A stretch of 6,881 nt of DNA from Actinomycetota bacterium (GTDB lineage: Bacteria > Actinomycetota > Acidimicrobiia > Acidimicrobiales > AC-25). Positions 1 to 6,369 of the stretch are shown in pieces. The stretch is from positions 1 to 6,881 of the forward strand of contig VAXF01000054.1 in NCBI GenBank assembly GCA_005888395.1, written 5' to 3'. A program made the position numbers and the translations under genes. Below the pieces are notes generated by a model. The model did not search any database, had not been told where the DNA came from, and saw only the letters and a program-made list of their open reading frames with translations. Position 1 is the first letter of the stretch; every line of letters starts with the position of its first letter.

Positions 1-311
1 CCGGCGAGGATCTGGGCCCGGGCGATTTGCATCGCCGACGCGCCCGACGCGCAGGCCGCGTAGCAGCTCGACACGCGGGCGCCCGACCAGCCGAGCGCCT
101 GTGCGAACGTGGAGCCGGCGACGTAGCCGGGGTAGCCCTGCCGCATCGTGTCGGCGCCCGAGACGAACTGGACGTCGCGCCATTCGAGCCCGGCGTCGGC
201 CAGTGCCTCGCGGGCGGCGACGATGCCGTACTCGGCGAAGTTGCGTCCCCACTTCCCCCACGGGTGCATGCCGATCCCGAGGACCGCGACGTCGCGTTCC
301 CGTTCGCTCAC
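1..311 (-). CDS. Ltp/SCP-x-like thiolase-superfamily protein, N-terminal part (runs off left edge)
   Basis: Only the first 103 codons lie in the window. The visible protein starts VSERERDVAVLGIGMHPWGK and has the thiolase N-terminal core, including the nucleophile region SSCYAACASGASAM (about residues 81-94). Cys87 in AACASG sits at the catalytic-Cys position. This pattern matches lipid-transfer/SCP-x-type thiolases more than biosynthetic acetyl-CoA acetyltransferases. The GTG start overlaps the DUF35 stop in GTGA, and a TGGAGG Shine-Dalgarno lies 8 nt upstream, so the start is secure and translation is probably coupled. Pairing with a DUF35 gene is typical of Ltp2-ChsH2 retro-aldolases, which cleave a beta-hydroxyacyl-CoA side chain, but also of ordinary thiolase-DUF35 pairs. 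The residues that separate the two are beyond the edge. Confidence 0.85.
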   Translation of the reverse strand, partial: MSERERDVAVLGIGMHPWGKWGRNFAEYGIVAAREALADAGLEWRDVQFVSGADTMRQGYPGYVAGSTFAQALGWSGARVSSCYAACASGASAMQIARAQILA

Positions 312-745
312 GTGACCGGCCTCCACTTCCACACGACGTACTCGTGCTCGTCGTCCTCGTAGAGCGTCTCGAGGGTCAGCTCCATCTCCATGCCGGCGCT
401 GAGAGCGGTGGCGTCGACGCCGTGCACGACCTGGCCCATCACCACCATCTGCTCGGACGCCAGCTCGACCGCCGCGACCGCGTACGGCTCGAACGGCTCG
501 GACGCGATCGCGGGCGGCGGGGGCGGGTAACGATTGTCGGTGAACGACCACACCCGCCCGCGGCGGCTGAGCTCGACCTCGTCGAGCTCGGTGCCCGAAC
601 ACGCGGGGTTCCGGCAGAAGAACGCCTGCCTCGGGAAGAAGAACGTGCCGCAGGTCGTGCAACGGGTGCCGAGCAGCCGGGGCTCGTGGTCGAGGGTGAA
701 CCACCCCTCGACCGCGGGCACGCGCGTCTTCGTGGCTCTGCTCAT
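308..745 (-). CDS. DUF35 family zinc-ribbon/OB-fold protein (acyl-CoA-binding partner of thiolase or aldolase)
   Basis: A 145-residue protein with the DUF35 layout. An N-terminal helix containing VEGWFTLD is followed by a rubredoxin-like zinc ribbon with Cys29, Cys32, Cys44 and Cys49 (TRCTTCGTFFFP, then FFCRNPACSG). An OB-fold of about residues 58-145 includes GRVWSFTDNRYPPPPP and ends VVWKWRPVT. In characterised relatives (ChsH2 C-terminal domain, archaeal thiolase complexes) this subunit binds the CoA substrate and docks on the thiolase-fold partner. That partner is presumably the downstream gene, which overlaps by 4 nt. Start: ATG at 745 has GGGAG 8 nt upstream and begins just before the conserved region. 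An alternative in-frame ATG at 769 would add 8 residues and overlap the thiolase stop as ATGA, but it has a poor Shine-Dalgarno. The longer frame upstream of 769 is the reverse shadow of the thiolase 3' end. Confidence 0.88.
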   Translation of the reverse strand: MSRATKTRVPAVEGWFTLDHEPRLLGTRCTTCGTFFFPRQAFFCRNPACSGTELDEVELSRRGRVWSFTDNRYPPPPPAIASEPFEPYAVAAVELASEQMVVMGQVVHGVDATALSAGMEMELTLETLYEDDEHEYVVWKWRPVT

Positions 746-746
746 G

Positions 747-765
747 GAGCGCTCTCCCGGAGCGC

Positions 766-767
<2 letters not shown>
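747..767 (-). promoter_or_regulatory. Hairpin presenting the DUF35 ribosome-binding site
   Basis: In the minus-strand mRNA, two copies of the self-complementary octamer GAGCGCTC (767-760 and 754-747) flank the 5-nt loop CGGGA (759-755). They can pair as an 8-bp GC-rich stem. The loop plus the first stem base makes GGGAG, which is the Shine-Dalgarno for ATG at 745. The thiolase stop TGA (768-766) enters the 5' arm. A ribosome terminating on the thiolase would melt the stem, so coupling of DUF35 to thiolase translation is plausible (inference). Confidence 0.5.
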
Positions 768-1911
<1,144 letters not shown>

Positions 1912-1956
1912 GGCCGGAGTCTACGGGCTGCCTGACGCCGGGTCAGATGGGGTCAG
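1912..1956 (-). promoter_or_regulatory. Probable leaderless promoter of the thiolase operon with palindromic operator
   Basis: Reading the minus strand toward the thiolase GTG (1911), a -10-like TAGACT occupies 1923-1918 and leaves 6 nt before the start, so transcription could begin on the GTG itself. A -35-like CTGACC lies at 1946-1941 with a 17-nt spacer. That hexamer is one arm of an imperfect palindrome at 1932-1946 (plus strand CTGACG-CCG-GGTCAG). A second CTGACCC copy lies 10 bp further up (1956-1950) and covers the DUF4389 stop codon. The palindrome matches the sites at 4546-4561 and 6334-6348. Seen by eye; promoter activity is inference. Confidence 0.5.
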
Positions 1957-2522
1957 GACAGCGAGAACGGCGGGTACTCGTCGGTCAGCAGGCCGACGTA
2001 CGCGTAGACGCGGTTGATCCAACGGCTCACGCCGACGACGAACCTGCGCAGGCCGTCCGGCCAGCGGCCGGTGACGAGCACGACGACGAACGCGGCGAGC
2101 CACGCGAAGACCGCGGCGATCCCGACGAAGATCAGCACGATGTAGTGCGGGATCGCGAGGAACCACTTGAAGAAGATCAGGACGCGGCTCAGCCTTTCGG
2201 GCCGCTCGATCGACAGCCGTGCCGGGTCGGTGCCTGGGTCGACCGTTGCAAGGGTGAACTCGAAGGGCGCGTACGGCTCGCGCAGGAAGCCGACATAGGA
2301 GGAGACGCGCCACTGGTAGCGCAGGATCATGACGAGGAAGTCGAAGATCGCCTCGGGGATCTGGCCCGTGAACAGGATGGTGAAGAACGAGAGGACCGTC
2401 AGCACGCCGCTGACGATCCGCAGGAAGTAGAGCACCACGTAGTGCGGCACGGCGAGGAGCCAGTGGACGAGGGGCCGCCAGCGGGCCACCTCGAGGGGCG
2501 CCTCGAGCTCGAGCGTCACCAC
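1953..2522 (-). CDS. DUF4389 integral membrane protein with two tandem repeats
   Basis: A predicted membrane protein of 189 residues belonging to the DUF4389 family, whose biochemical role is unknown. It is an internal duplication with a constant 99-residue offset. WLLAVPHY (21-28) matches WFLAIPHY (120-127), LFTGQIP (50-56) matches LVTGRWP (149-155), and SSYVGFLREPYAPF (74-87) matches YAYVGLLTDEYPPF (173-186). Each repeat has a long hydrophobic stretch (about 22-51 and 121-151) that could span the membrane, then an aromatic-rich segment. The start is GTG at 2522 or the adjacent GTG at 2519, about 11-14 nt after the SDR stop, with only a weak Shine-Dalgarno (GTAGG). It is the last gene of the amidohydrolase-SDR unit. 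Why it sits in a catabolic operon is not evident; an envelope or uptake-related role is speculation. Confidence 0.85.
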   Translation of the reverse strand: MVTLELEAPLEVARWRPLVHWLLAVPHYVVLYFLRIVSGVLTVLSFFTILFTGQIPEAIFDFLVMILRYQWRVSSYVGFLREPYAPFEFTLATVDPGTDPARLSIERPERLSRVLIFFKWFLAIPHYIVLIFVGIAAVFAWLAAFVVVLVTGRWPDGLRRFVVGVSRWINRVYAYVGLLTDEYPPFSLS

Positions 2523-2533
2523 GGTCGTGGAGC

Positions 2534-3343
2534 CTACGACTCGAAGACACCCCTCTCGTTCTTCTTCCAGCCGGACGCAGCGAAGCTGCCGCCGTCGACG
2601 TGCAGGATCGTGCCCGTGACGAAGCGGCTCATGTCGCTCGCCAGCCACAGGACGGCGGCGGCCACGTCGTCGGGACTGCCGAGGCCGAGCGGGATCTTCC
2701 AGCCGTAGTCGACGTGCTCCTCGCCGAGCACGCTCGCCGCCAGACCGCTGTCGCCGGGTGTCGGGATGGCGTCGGGCGCGATGCAGTTCACCCGGATGCG
2801 GCGGCCGGCGAGCTCGAGCGCCAGCGTCTTGGTGAGGCTCTCGACGGCCGCCTTCATCGCGGCGTACACGCCAAAGCCGGGCGCGGCGCGCGAGGCCTCG
2901 ATCGAGGTGATGTTCACGATCGAGCCGCCCGCTTCGGGCACGAGCGGCACGCACGCCCTCACGAGGTGGGTGACGCTCGTGAAGTTCTCGTCGACGAGCG
3001 CGCGCTGGCCCTTGGCGCTGACGTCGAGGAACGCGGCGTGGAAGCCGCCGCCGGCGTTGTTGACCACGACGTCGACCTTGCCGAACGCAGCGCGGACGTC
3101 GTCGACGAAGCGCCCGACGGCATCCGCGTCGCGTACGTCGAGGACGCCGCTGACGCACCGCTGGCCGAGGGTCTCGACGTCGCGTGCCGTCGCCGCCAGG
3201 TCGTCGGCCTCGCGGTCGCAGATAGCGACATCGGCGCCGAAGGCGGCGAGCGCCAGCGCGGTGGCCTCGCCGATGCCACGGGCCGCGCCTGTGACCACCG
3301 CGACGCGACCGTCGAGCGCGATGGCCGACCGGTCGAGCGTCAG
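2534..3343 (-). CDS. Short-chain dehydrogenase/reductase (SDR), probable CTG start
   Basis: A classical SDR of about 269 residues, expected to oxidise or reduce a hydroxyl/keto group using NAD(P). Numbering from the proposed CTG, it has the Rossmann motif TGAARGIG (18-25) and Asp43 at the end of beta-2 (AICDRE), which favours NAD(H). It also has NNAG (95-98), the catalytic residues Asn120, Ser147, Tyr160 and Lys164 (Ser in NITSIEAS, then VYAAMK), and the motif APDAIPTPG. The C-terminus HVDGGSFAASGW is typical of actinobacterial SDRs. The frame stays open far upstream, but that part lies antiparallel-free inside the amidohydrolase gene in another frame and is not SDR-like. No ATG, GTG or TTG occurs between GTG at 3493 and the Rossmann motif. 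CTG at 3343 has GAGGA 9 nt upstream and lies 5 nt after the amidohydrolase stop, the natural place for the start. Confidence 0.9.
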   Translation of the reverse strand: MTLDRSAIALDGRVAVVTGAARGIGEATALALAAFGADVAICDREADDLAATARDVETLGQRCVSGVLDVRDADAVGRFVDDVRAAFGKVDVVVNNAGGGFHAAFLDVSAKGQRALVDENFTSVTHLVRACVPLVPEAGGSIVNITSIEASRAAPGFGVYAAMKAAVESLTKTLALELAGRRIRVNCIAPDAIPTPGDSGLAASVLGEEHVDYGWKIPLGLGSPDDVAAAVLWLASDMSRFVTGTILHVDGGSFAASGWKKNERGVFES

Positions 3344-3348
3344 ATCAG

Positions 3349-4521
3349 CTAGTCCTCGAGGTGGAAGATGCGCGCTGCGTTGCCACCGGCGATCTTGGCC
3401 TTCTCGTCCTGGGGGATGTGGCCCATCATGTCCTCGATCACCTTGCGCGAGTACGGCCAGTCGTTGCCGTGGTGCGGGTAGTCGGAGGACCACATGATGT
3501 TGTCGACGCCGGTCGCGTGCCTGACCTCGATGCCGATGCGGTCGGTGATGAAGGTGGCGGCCATGTTGCGGTGCCAGTAGTACGACGGCGGCTGGGCAAT
3601 CGGTATGTTGCCCCACGATCGGTTGCGCCAGTACCGGTCGTCGAGCTGCTCGAGCAGGTGGGGGATCCAGCCGATGCCCGTCTCGATGAGGGCGATGTGC
3701 AACTCGGGGAAGCGCTCGAAGACGCCCGTGAAGATCATGTCGCCGATAGTCGATGCCACCATCGTGAACGTCGCGCCGAGGTTGCCGACCGCCTTGGCCT
3801 TGGCCTTGCTCTCCTGGGACGAGCCGTAGAGACGCGAGCCACCCGCCTTATCGGCGGCCGCCCGCTGCCTCGCCCTCGTGGCGCGGGAGATGAGGTTGAT
3901 GTGGATGCACACCGGCAGGCCCTCGTCGCACGCCGCCGACCAGAAGGCGTCGTCGTCGTCGGAGATGCCCTCGCCGCCCGCCGGCCAGTTGGAGATGATC
4001 ACGGCCTTGCACCCGCGGGCCTTCAGCTTGCGGACGTAGTCGACAGCGGTGTCGATGCCGATCGATGGGATCTGGCCCACGGCGATGAGCCGTGAAGGGT
4101 CTGCCGTGGCGAACTGCTCGATCAGGAAGTTGTTGTAAGCGTCGACACCGGCCAGCACGAAGTCGTCGTCGTCGTCACCGAGGAAGTGGCCGATGGTGCG
4201 TTGCGGCGCGAACAACAGCTCGGCGTCGACGCCGTCGATGTTCATGTCGTTCAGCCGCTGCGCGCCGTCGTAGCACCCGGGCCGCGCGTCGTCGTAGGTG
4301 ACGCCCGTCCAGCGGAACTGGTCGTAGGGCATGCCGGGCGTCGACACCAGGCCGATGGGGTCGGGTTCGGTGGCGCCGGCGTGCAGCCACGCGTCGCCCC
4401 CGTCGGCGTCCTTCACCAGCTTCGGCGCCTTGTCGTGATACTTCTTCGGCAGCCACGTCTGCCAGATGTCCCTGGGCTCGAGGATGTGGCAGTCGGCGTC
4501 GACCAGCTGGTACTTGCCCAT
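3349..4521 (-). CDS. Amidohydrolase (amidohydrolase_2/ACMSD-like metal-dependent hydrolase)
   Basis: A 390-residue TIM-barrel metal-dependent hydrolase or decarboxylase of the amidohydrolase_2 (PF04909-type) family. The N-terminal metal motif is VDADCHILEP, with Asp10 and His12 as likely ligands. A central His207 in VCIHIN is a second likely ligand. Next come the family signature GVFERFPELHIALIE (267-281) and GIGWIPHLLEQLDDRYW, and finally Asp347 in MWSSDYPHHGNDWP, the usual terminal catalytic/metal Asp. Two acidic runs (GDDDDD at 115-120 and SDDDD near 188) lie in loops. ACMSD, gamma-resorcylate decarboxylase and various hydrolases share this fold, so the reaction (C-C cleavage, decarboxylation or hydrolysis) is unresolved. 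The start is secure: GGAGGT lies 6 nt before the ATG. It opens a three-gene unit with SDR and DUF4389, and the divergent gene at the right is a paralogue. Confidence 0.92.
   Translation of the reverse strand: MGKYQLVDADCHILEPRDIWQTWLPKKYHDKAPKLVKDADGGDAWLHAGATEPDPIGLVSTPGMPYDQFRWTGVTYDDARPGCYDGAQRLNDMNIDGVDAELLFAPQRTIGHFLGDDDDDFVLAGVDAYNNFLIEQFATADPSRLIAVGQIPSIGIDTAVDYVRKLKARGCKAVIISNWPAGGEGISDDDDAFWSAACDEGLPVCIHINLISRATRARQRAAADKAGGSRLYGSSQESKAKAKAVGNLGATFTMVASTIGDMIFTGVFERFPELHIALIETGIGWIPHLLEQLDDRYWRNRSWGNIPIAQPPSYYWHRNMAATFITDRIGIEVRHATGVDNIMWSSDYPHHGNDWPYSRKVIEDMMGHIPQDEKAKIAGGNAARIFHLED
3353..3357 (-). promoter_or_regulatory. Shine-Dalgarno supporting a CTG start for the SDR gene
   Basis: GAGGA (3357-3353 on the minus strand) lies in the last codons of the amidohydrolase and is 9 nt from CTG at 3343-3341. 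No standard start codon is available at this spacing in the SDR frame, so this site decides the proposed start. Confidence 0.5.
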
Positions 4522-4527
4522 TGGCGG

Positions 4528-4533
4528 ACCTCC
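4528..4533 (-). promoter_or_regulatory. Strong Shine-Dalgarno of the amidohydrolase
   Basis: GGAGGT at 4533-4528 is the best ribosome-binding site in the window, 6 nt before ATG at 4521. It contrasts with the apparently leaderless starts of the thiolase and of the plus-strand amidohydrolase. Confidence 0.75.
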
Positions 4534-4545
4534 GTGCGAGAGCGG

Positions 4546-4565
4546 CTGACGGCTGCGTCAGTCTA
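4546..4565 (-). promoter_or_regulatory. Candidate promoter and operator of the amidohydrolase-SDR-DUF4389 unit
   Basis: A perfect inverted repeat, CTGACG-GCTG-CGTCAG (4546-4561), lies 24 nt upstream of the amidohydrolase ATG. On the minus strand it overlaps TAGACT (4565-4560), identical to the -10 candidate of the thiolase operon. If transcription starts about 7 nt further on (near 4553), the operator covers the start point, a typical repressor position, and leaves a leader of about 30 nt with a strong Shine-Dalgarno. No good -35 is seen. The palindrome is shared with 1932-1946 and 6334-6348. Confidence 0.45.
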
Positions 4566-4579
4566 GGTTCCCCACTCGG

Positions 4580-4627
4580 TTCTGGGTCGATATCCGCACA
4601 GCGGGATGTGCAGATATCGACCCAGAA
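4580..4627. repeat. Long hairpin-forming inverted repeat between operons (terminator-like or REP-like)
   Basis: Two 21-nt arms (4580-4600 and 4607-4627) are complementary at 20 of 21 positions around a 6-nt loop, GCGGGA. The single mismatch would be a G-U or A-C pair depending on strand. Each arm contains GGGTCGATATC or its complement, so GATATC appears twice. It begins 11 nt after the oxidoreductase stop and ends about 58 nt before the amidohydrolase start. Position fits a transcription terminator for the upstream pair, but no T-run follows on either strand, so it may be a tail-less terminator, an interspersed palindromic element, or a protein-binding site. Confidence 0.7.
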
Positions 4628-4638
4628 CGGCGGAGGGG

Positions 4639-5571
4639 TCAGGCGTTGAGGAGCGGCGCGACGCCGGCGGCGAACGCGTCCATCTGGTCGAGGAGCTCCG
4701 CGAGCGAGCGGTTGCGGAAGCGCACCTGCAGGTGGTTCACGCCCATCGCGCCGAACTCCCGGAGGCGCTCGGCCAGATGCTCGGCCGAGCCCGAGAGCGT
4801 GCGCGGGCCCACGTCCCAGTCGGGCGCGCCGACGTAGAGCGTCTCGGTGATCGTGCCGATGTCGATGGGCTCGTCGCCGAGTGTCGACTTGCGGTGCTCC
4901 AGCAGGTACTCGATCGACGCCGGCAGCTCGGCGCGGGGCGTGCCTTGCGGAAGCCAGCCGTCGCCTCGTTCGGCGGCGCGGCGGAGCGCCGCCTTGGAGG
5001 AGCCGCCGACCCAGATCGGCAGCGGCGACTGGCGGGGCCGCGGCGCCATCCCGGCGTCGTGGATGTCGCCGACGACGGGGTACTCGGACGCGAACGCGGC
5101 CCGGACCACGTCGATGGCCGCGTCGGAGACCGCGCCGCGCGTCGAGAAGTCGAGTCCCATCAACCCGAACTCGCCCTCGACATGCCCGGTGCCCACTCCG
5201 AGGATCGCCCGCCCGGCCGACAGCTCGTCGAGCGTCATGAACGCCTTCGCCGTCACCAGCGGGTGCCGGTAGGCGGCGACGAGCACGTGCGAGAGCAGCC
5301 GGACGTGCGACGTGATGCCGGCCAGCCAGCCGAGGGTGGCGACGGTTTCGTACCACGTCGTGCGCATGTGCTCGTCGAGCGGCTTCGGGATGGCGACGTG
5401 GTCGCACACCGCGACGTAGAAGAAGCCCGTCTCGTCGGCCTTGCGGGCGATCGCCGCCAGCTCGTCACGCCCCGCGTCGAGCTCCCAGGGCTCGGCAAAC
5501 GTGCGGCTCTGGGCCTGCACCTGCAGCTGCATGCCGTAGACGAGCCGCCCGGGCGGCACGATCGACGCCAC
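4639..5571 (-). CDS. LLM-class flavin-dependent (probably F420-dependent) oxidoreductase
   Basis: A 310-residue luciferase-like TIM-barrel protein, a complete single domain of usual length. Recognisable segments are FYVAVCDHVAIP (51-62), SHVLVAAYRHPLVTAKA (94-110), the signature ILGVGTGHVEGEFGLMGL (123-140) followed by DFSTRG, and PLPIWVGGSSKAALRRAA (183-200) ahead of GDGWLP. The GxGxGH..EF..MG and WVGG(S/N) patterns are those of actinobacterial F420-dependent enzymes (the Rv2161c-like group), which transfer hydride between reduced F420 and a substrate. FMN-dependent monooxygenase activity cannot be excluded. The GTG start at 5571 lies 3 nt after the MerB-like stop, with a G6 run as Shine-Dalgarno 8 nt upstream, so the two genes form one transcription unit. 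The long hairpin follows its stop. Confidence 0.93.
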   Translation of the reverse strand: MASIVPPGRLVYGMQLQVQAQSRTFAEPWELDAGRDELAAIARKADETGFFYVAVCDHVAIPKPLDEHMRTTWYETVATLGWLAGITSHVRLLSHVLVAAYRHPLVTAKAFMTLDELSAGRAILGVGTGHVEGEFGLMGLDFSTRGAVSDAAIDVVRAAFASEYPVVGDIHDAGMAPRPRQSPLPIWVGGSSKAALRRAAERGDGWLPQGTPRAELPASIEYLLEHRKSTLGDEPIDIGTITETLYVGAPDWDVGPRTLSGSAEHLAERLREFGAMGVNHLQVRFRNRSLAELLDQMDAFAAGVAPLLNA

Positions 5572-5574
5572 CGC

Positions 5575-6300
5575 TCACGCCCCCCAGTTGCTCGTGTCGA
5601 CGCCGAGCATCTGGACGCCCTTGACGATCGCGTCGGGAACCATCTGCGACGGCGCCCAGTGGTAGTCCCACATGCGGTGCTTGCCGGTGGGGCCGACGAA
5701 GAGCTTGGCCTGGTCGAGCGTGAAGAGCACGCCCCGCCGGCTGACCTCGCGCTCGTAGCGCTCGGCATGGTCGGCGTCGAGCACGAAGTTCATCGTGTCG
5801 CACATGGCGGTGATGTCGACGTTGCCCCAGTCCCACGGGTTCGCGCTGACGTGGATCAGGAACGAGGCGGGGGAGCGCTCGACGATGTCGCCGTCGCGTG
5901 CGGTGAACGAGACGGGCTCGAAGCAGCACGCGCACCACGACTCGAAACGCACGTCCTTGCCCTCGAAGGGCGGCATCCGGCTGAAGGCGATCGACTCCAT
6001 GGCGCAGCCGACGTAGCTGTGGAAGCGCCCGTCGACGAACGCCTTGACCTGGCTCGGGAAGCTGGAGAAGGGCTGGAACTTGATCAGGTTGCAGTTCTGG
6101 CTGTCCTGGTCGACCACGCAGATCACGCCGAGCTGGAGCTCCTTGTAAGCCTGCACGATCTCCCGCCGCGACAGCCCCAGCGCCTCGCGGACGTCACGAA
6201 GGTTGGGCCCGACGCCCTCGCGGCACCAGAACTCGTAGACGAACTGGCGCAGCCTCAGCGCGTTGTCGGTCCACTCGAACACCGGCACGTCCTGGGGCAT
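5575..6300 (-). CDS. MerB-like (alkylmercury lyase family) protein with N-terminal winged-helix-like domain
   Basis: A protein of 241 residues from ATG 6300, or 248 from GTG 6321; numbering below uses 248. Residues about 19-66 look like a winged helix (VREALGLSRREIVQAYKEL), as at the N-terminus of MerB. The rest follows the MerB core. GCAMES (Cys106, Glu109) aligns with WCALDT (Cys96, Asp99 of MerB). WCACCFEPVSF (Cys130) aligns with the region of MerB Cys117. AMCDTMNFV (Cys174) aligns with FCCHVHFF (Cys159). The cysteine spacing (24 and 44 residues) is close to MerB (21 and 42). Glu replaces the catalytic Asp, so classical organomercurial lyase activity is uncertain. No merA, merR, merT or merP gene is near. 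It precedes the oxidoreductase by 3 nt. ATG 6300 is preferred because TACCGT lies 7 nt upstream, as in a leaderless promoter; GTG 6321 has no Shine-Dalgarno. Confidence 0.78.
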   Translation of the reverse strand: MPQDVPVFEWTDNALRLRQFVYEFWCREGVGPNLRDVREALGLSRREIVQAYKELQLGVICVVDQDSQNCNLIKFQPFSSFPSQVKAFVDGRFHSYVGCAMESIAFSRMPPFEGKDVRFESWCACCFEPVSFTARDGDIVERSPASFLIHVSANPWDWGNVDITAMCDTMNFVLDADHAERYEREVSRRGVLFTLDQAKLFVGPTGKHRMWDYHWAPSQMVPDAIVKGVQMLGVDTSNWGA

Positions 6301-6307
6301 GGCGGGC

Positions 6308-6313
6308 ACGGTA
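6308..6313 (-). promoter_or_regulatory. Candidate -10 element of the MerB-like gene
   Basis: TACCGT on the minus strand (6313-6308) fits the actinobacterial TANNNT pattern and ends 7 nt before ATG 6300, a leaderless arrangement. No convincing -35 is visible at 17-19 nt. If instead GTG 6321 is the start, this hexamer is coding. Confidence 0.3.
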
Positions 6314-6333
6314 TCCGCCACACCGCCTGTCTG

Positions 6334-6363
6334 CTGACGACCCGTCAGTTACGGCGGTACGAT
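6334..6363 (+). promoter_or_regulatory. Leaderless promoter of the rightward amidohydrolase with palindromic operator in a divergent region
   Basis: A perfect inverted repeat, CTGACG-ACC-CGTCAG (6334-6348), lies between the divergent genes. Its left arm is also a -35-like CTGACG. After an 18-nt spacer comes TACGAT (6358-6363), exactly at -12 to -7 from ATG 6370. There is no Shine-Dalgarno before that ATG, so a leaderless transcript is the simplest reading. The site could act on both divergent genes. Confidence 0.5.
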
Positions 6364-6369
6364 CCCTTC

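Noticed and set aside
2523..3158. Upstream extension of the DUF4389 frame
   Set aside because: Arg-rich out-of-frame reading of the SDR gene; family similarity begins only at the two GTG codons near 2520.
3344..3616. Upstream extension of the SDR frame
   Set aside because: His/Arg/Pro-rich translation lying inside the amidohydrolase gene in another frame; not SDR-like, and the amidohydrolase C-terminus here has clear family motifs.
4162..4176. GTC trinucleotide run (also near 3949-3960) as a possible microsatellite
   Set aside because: It encodes Asp runs in the amidohydrolase; in high-G+C DNA GAC repeats are the expected codon for Asp, and the frame is maintained.
4580..4627. Inverted repeat as terminal repeats of a miniature transposon
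   Set aside because: The arms are separated by only 6 nt and I see no flanking target duplication, so a hairpin reading is preferred.
4175..5407. 410-codon minus-strand frame across the oxidoreductase and the hairpin
   Set aside because: Arg/Ala-rich out-of-frame translation; both real genes in this span have intact motifs and good starts in other frames.
5575..6300. GntR-type transcription factor because of the N-terminal winged helix
   Set aside because: The C-terminal part follows the MerB cysteine pattern and shows no FCD/UTRA effector features; MerB itself has such an N-terminal fold. DNA binding is not excluded but not supported.
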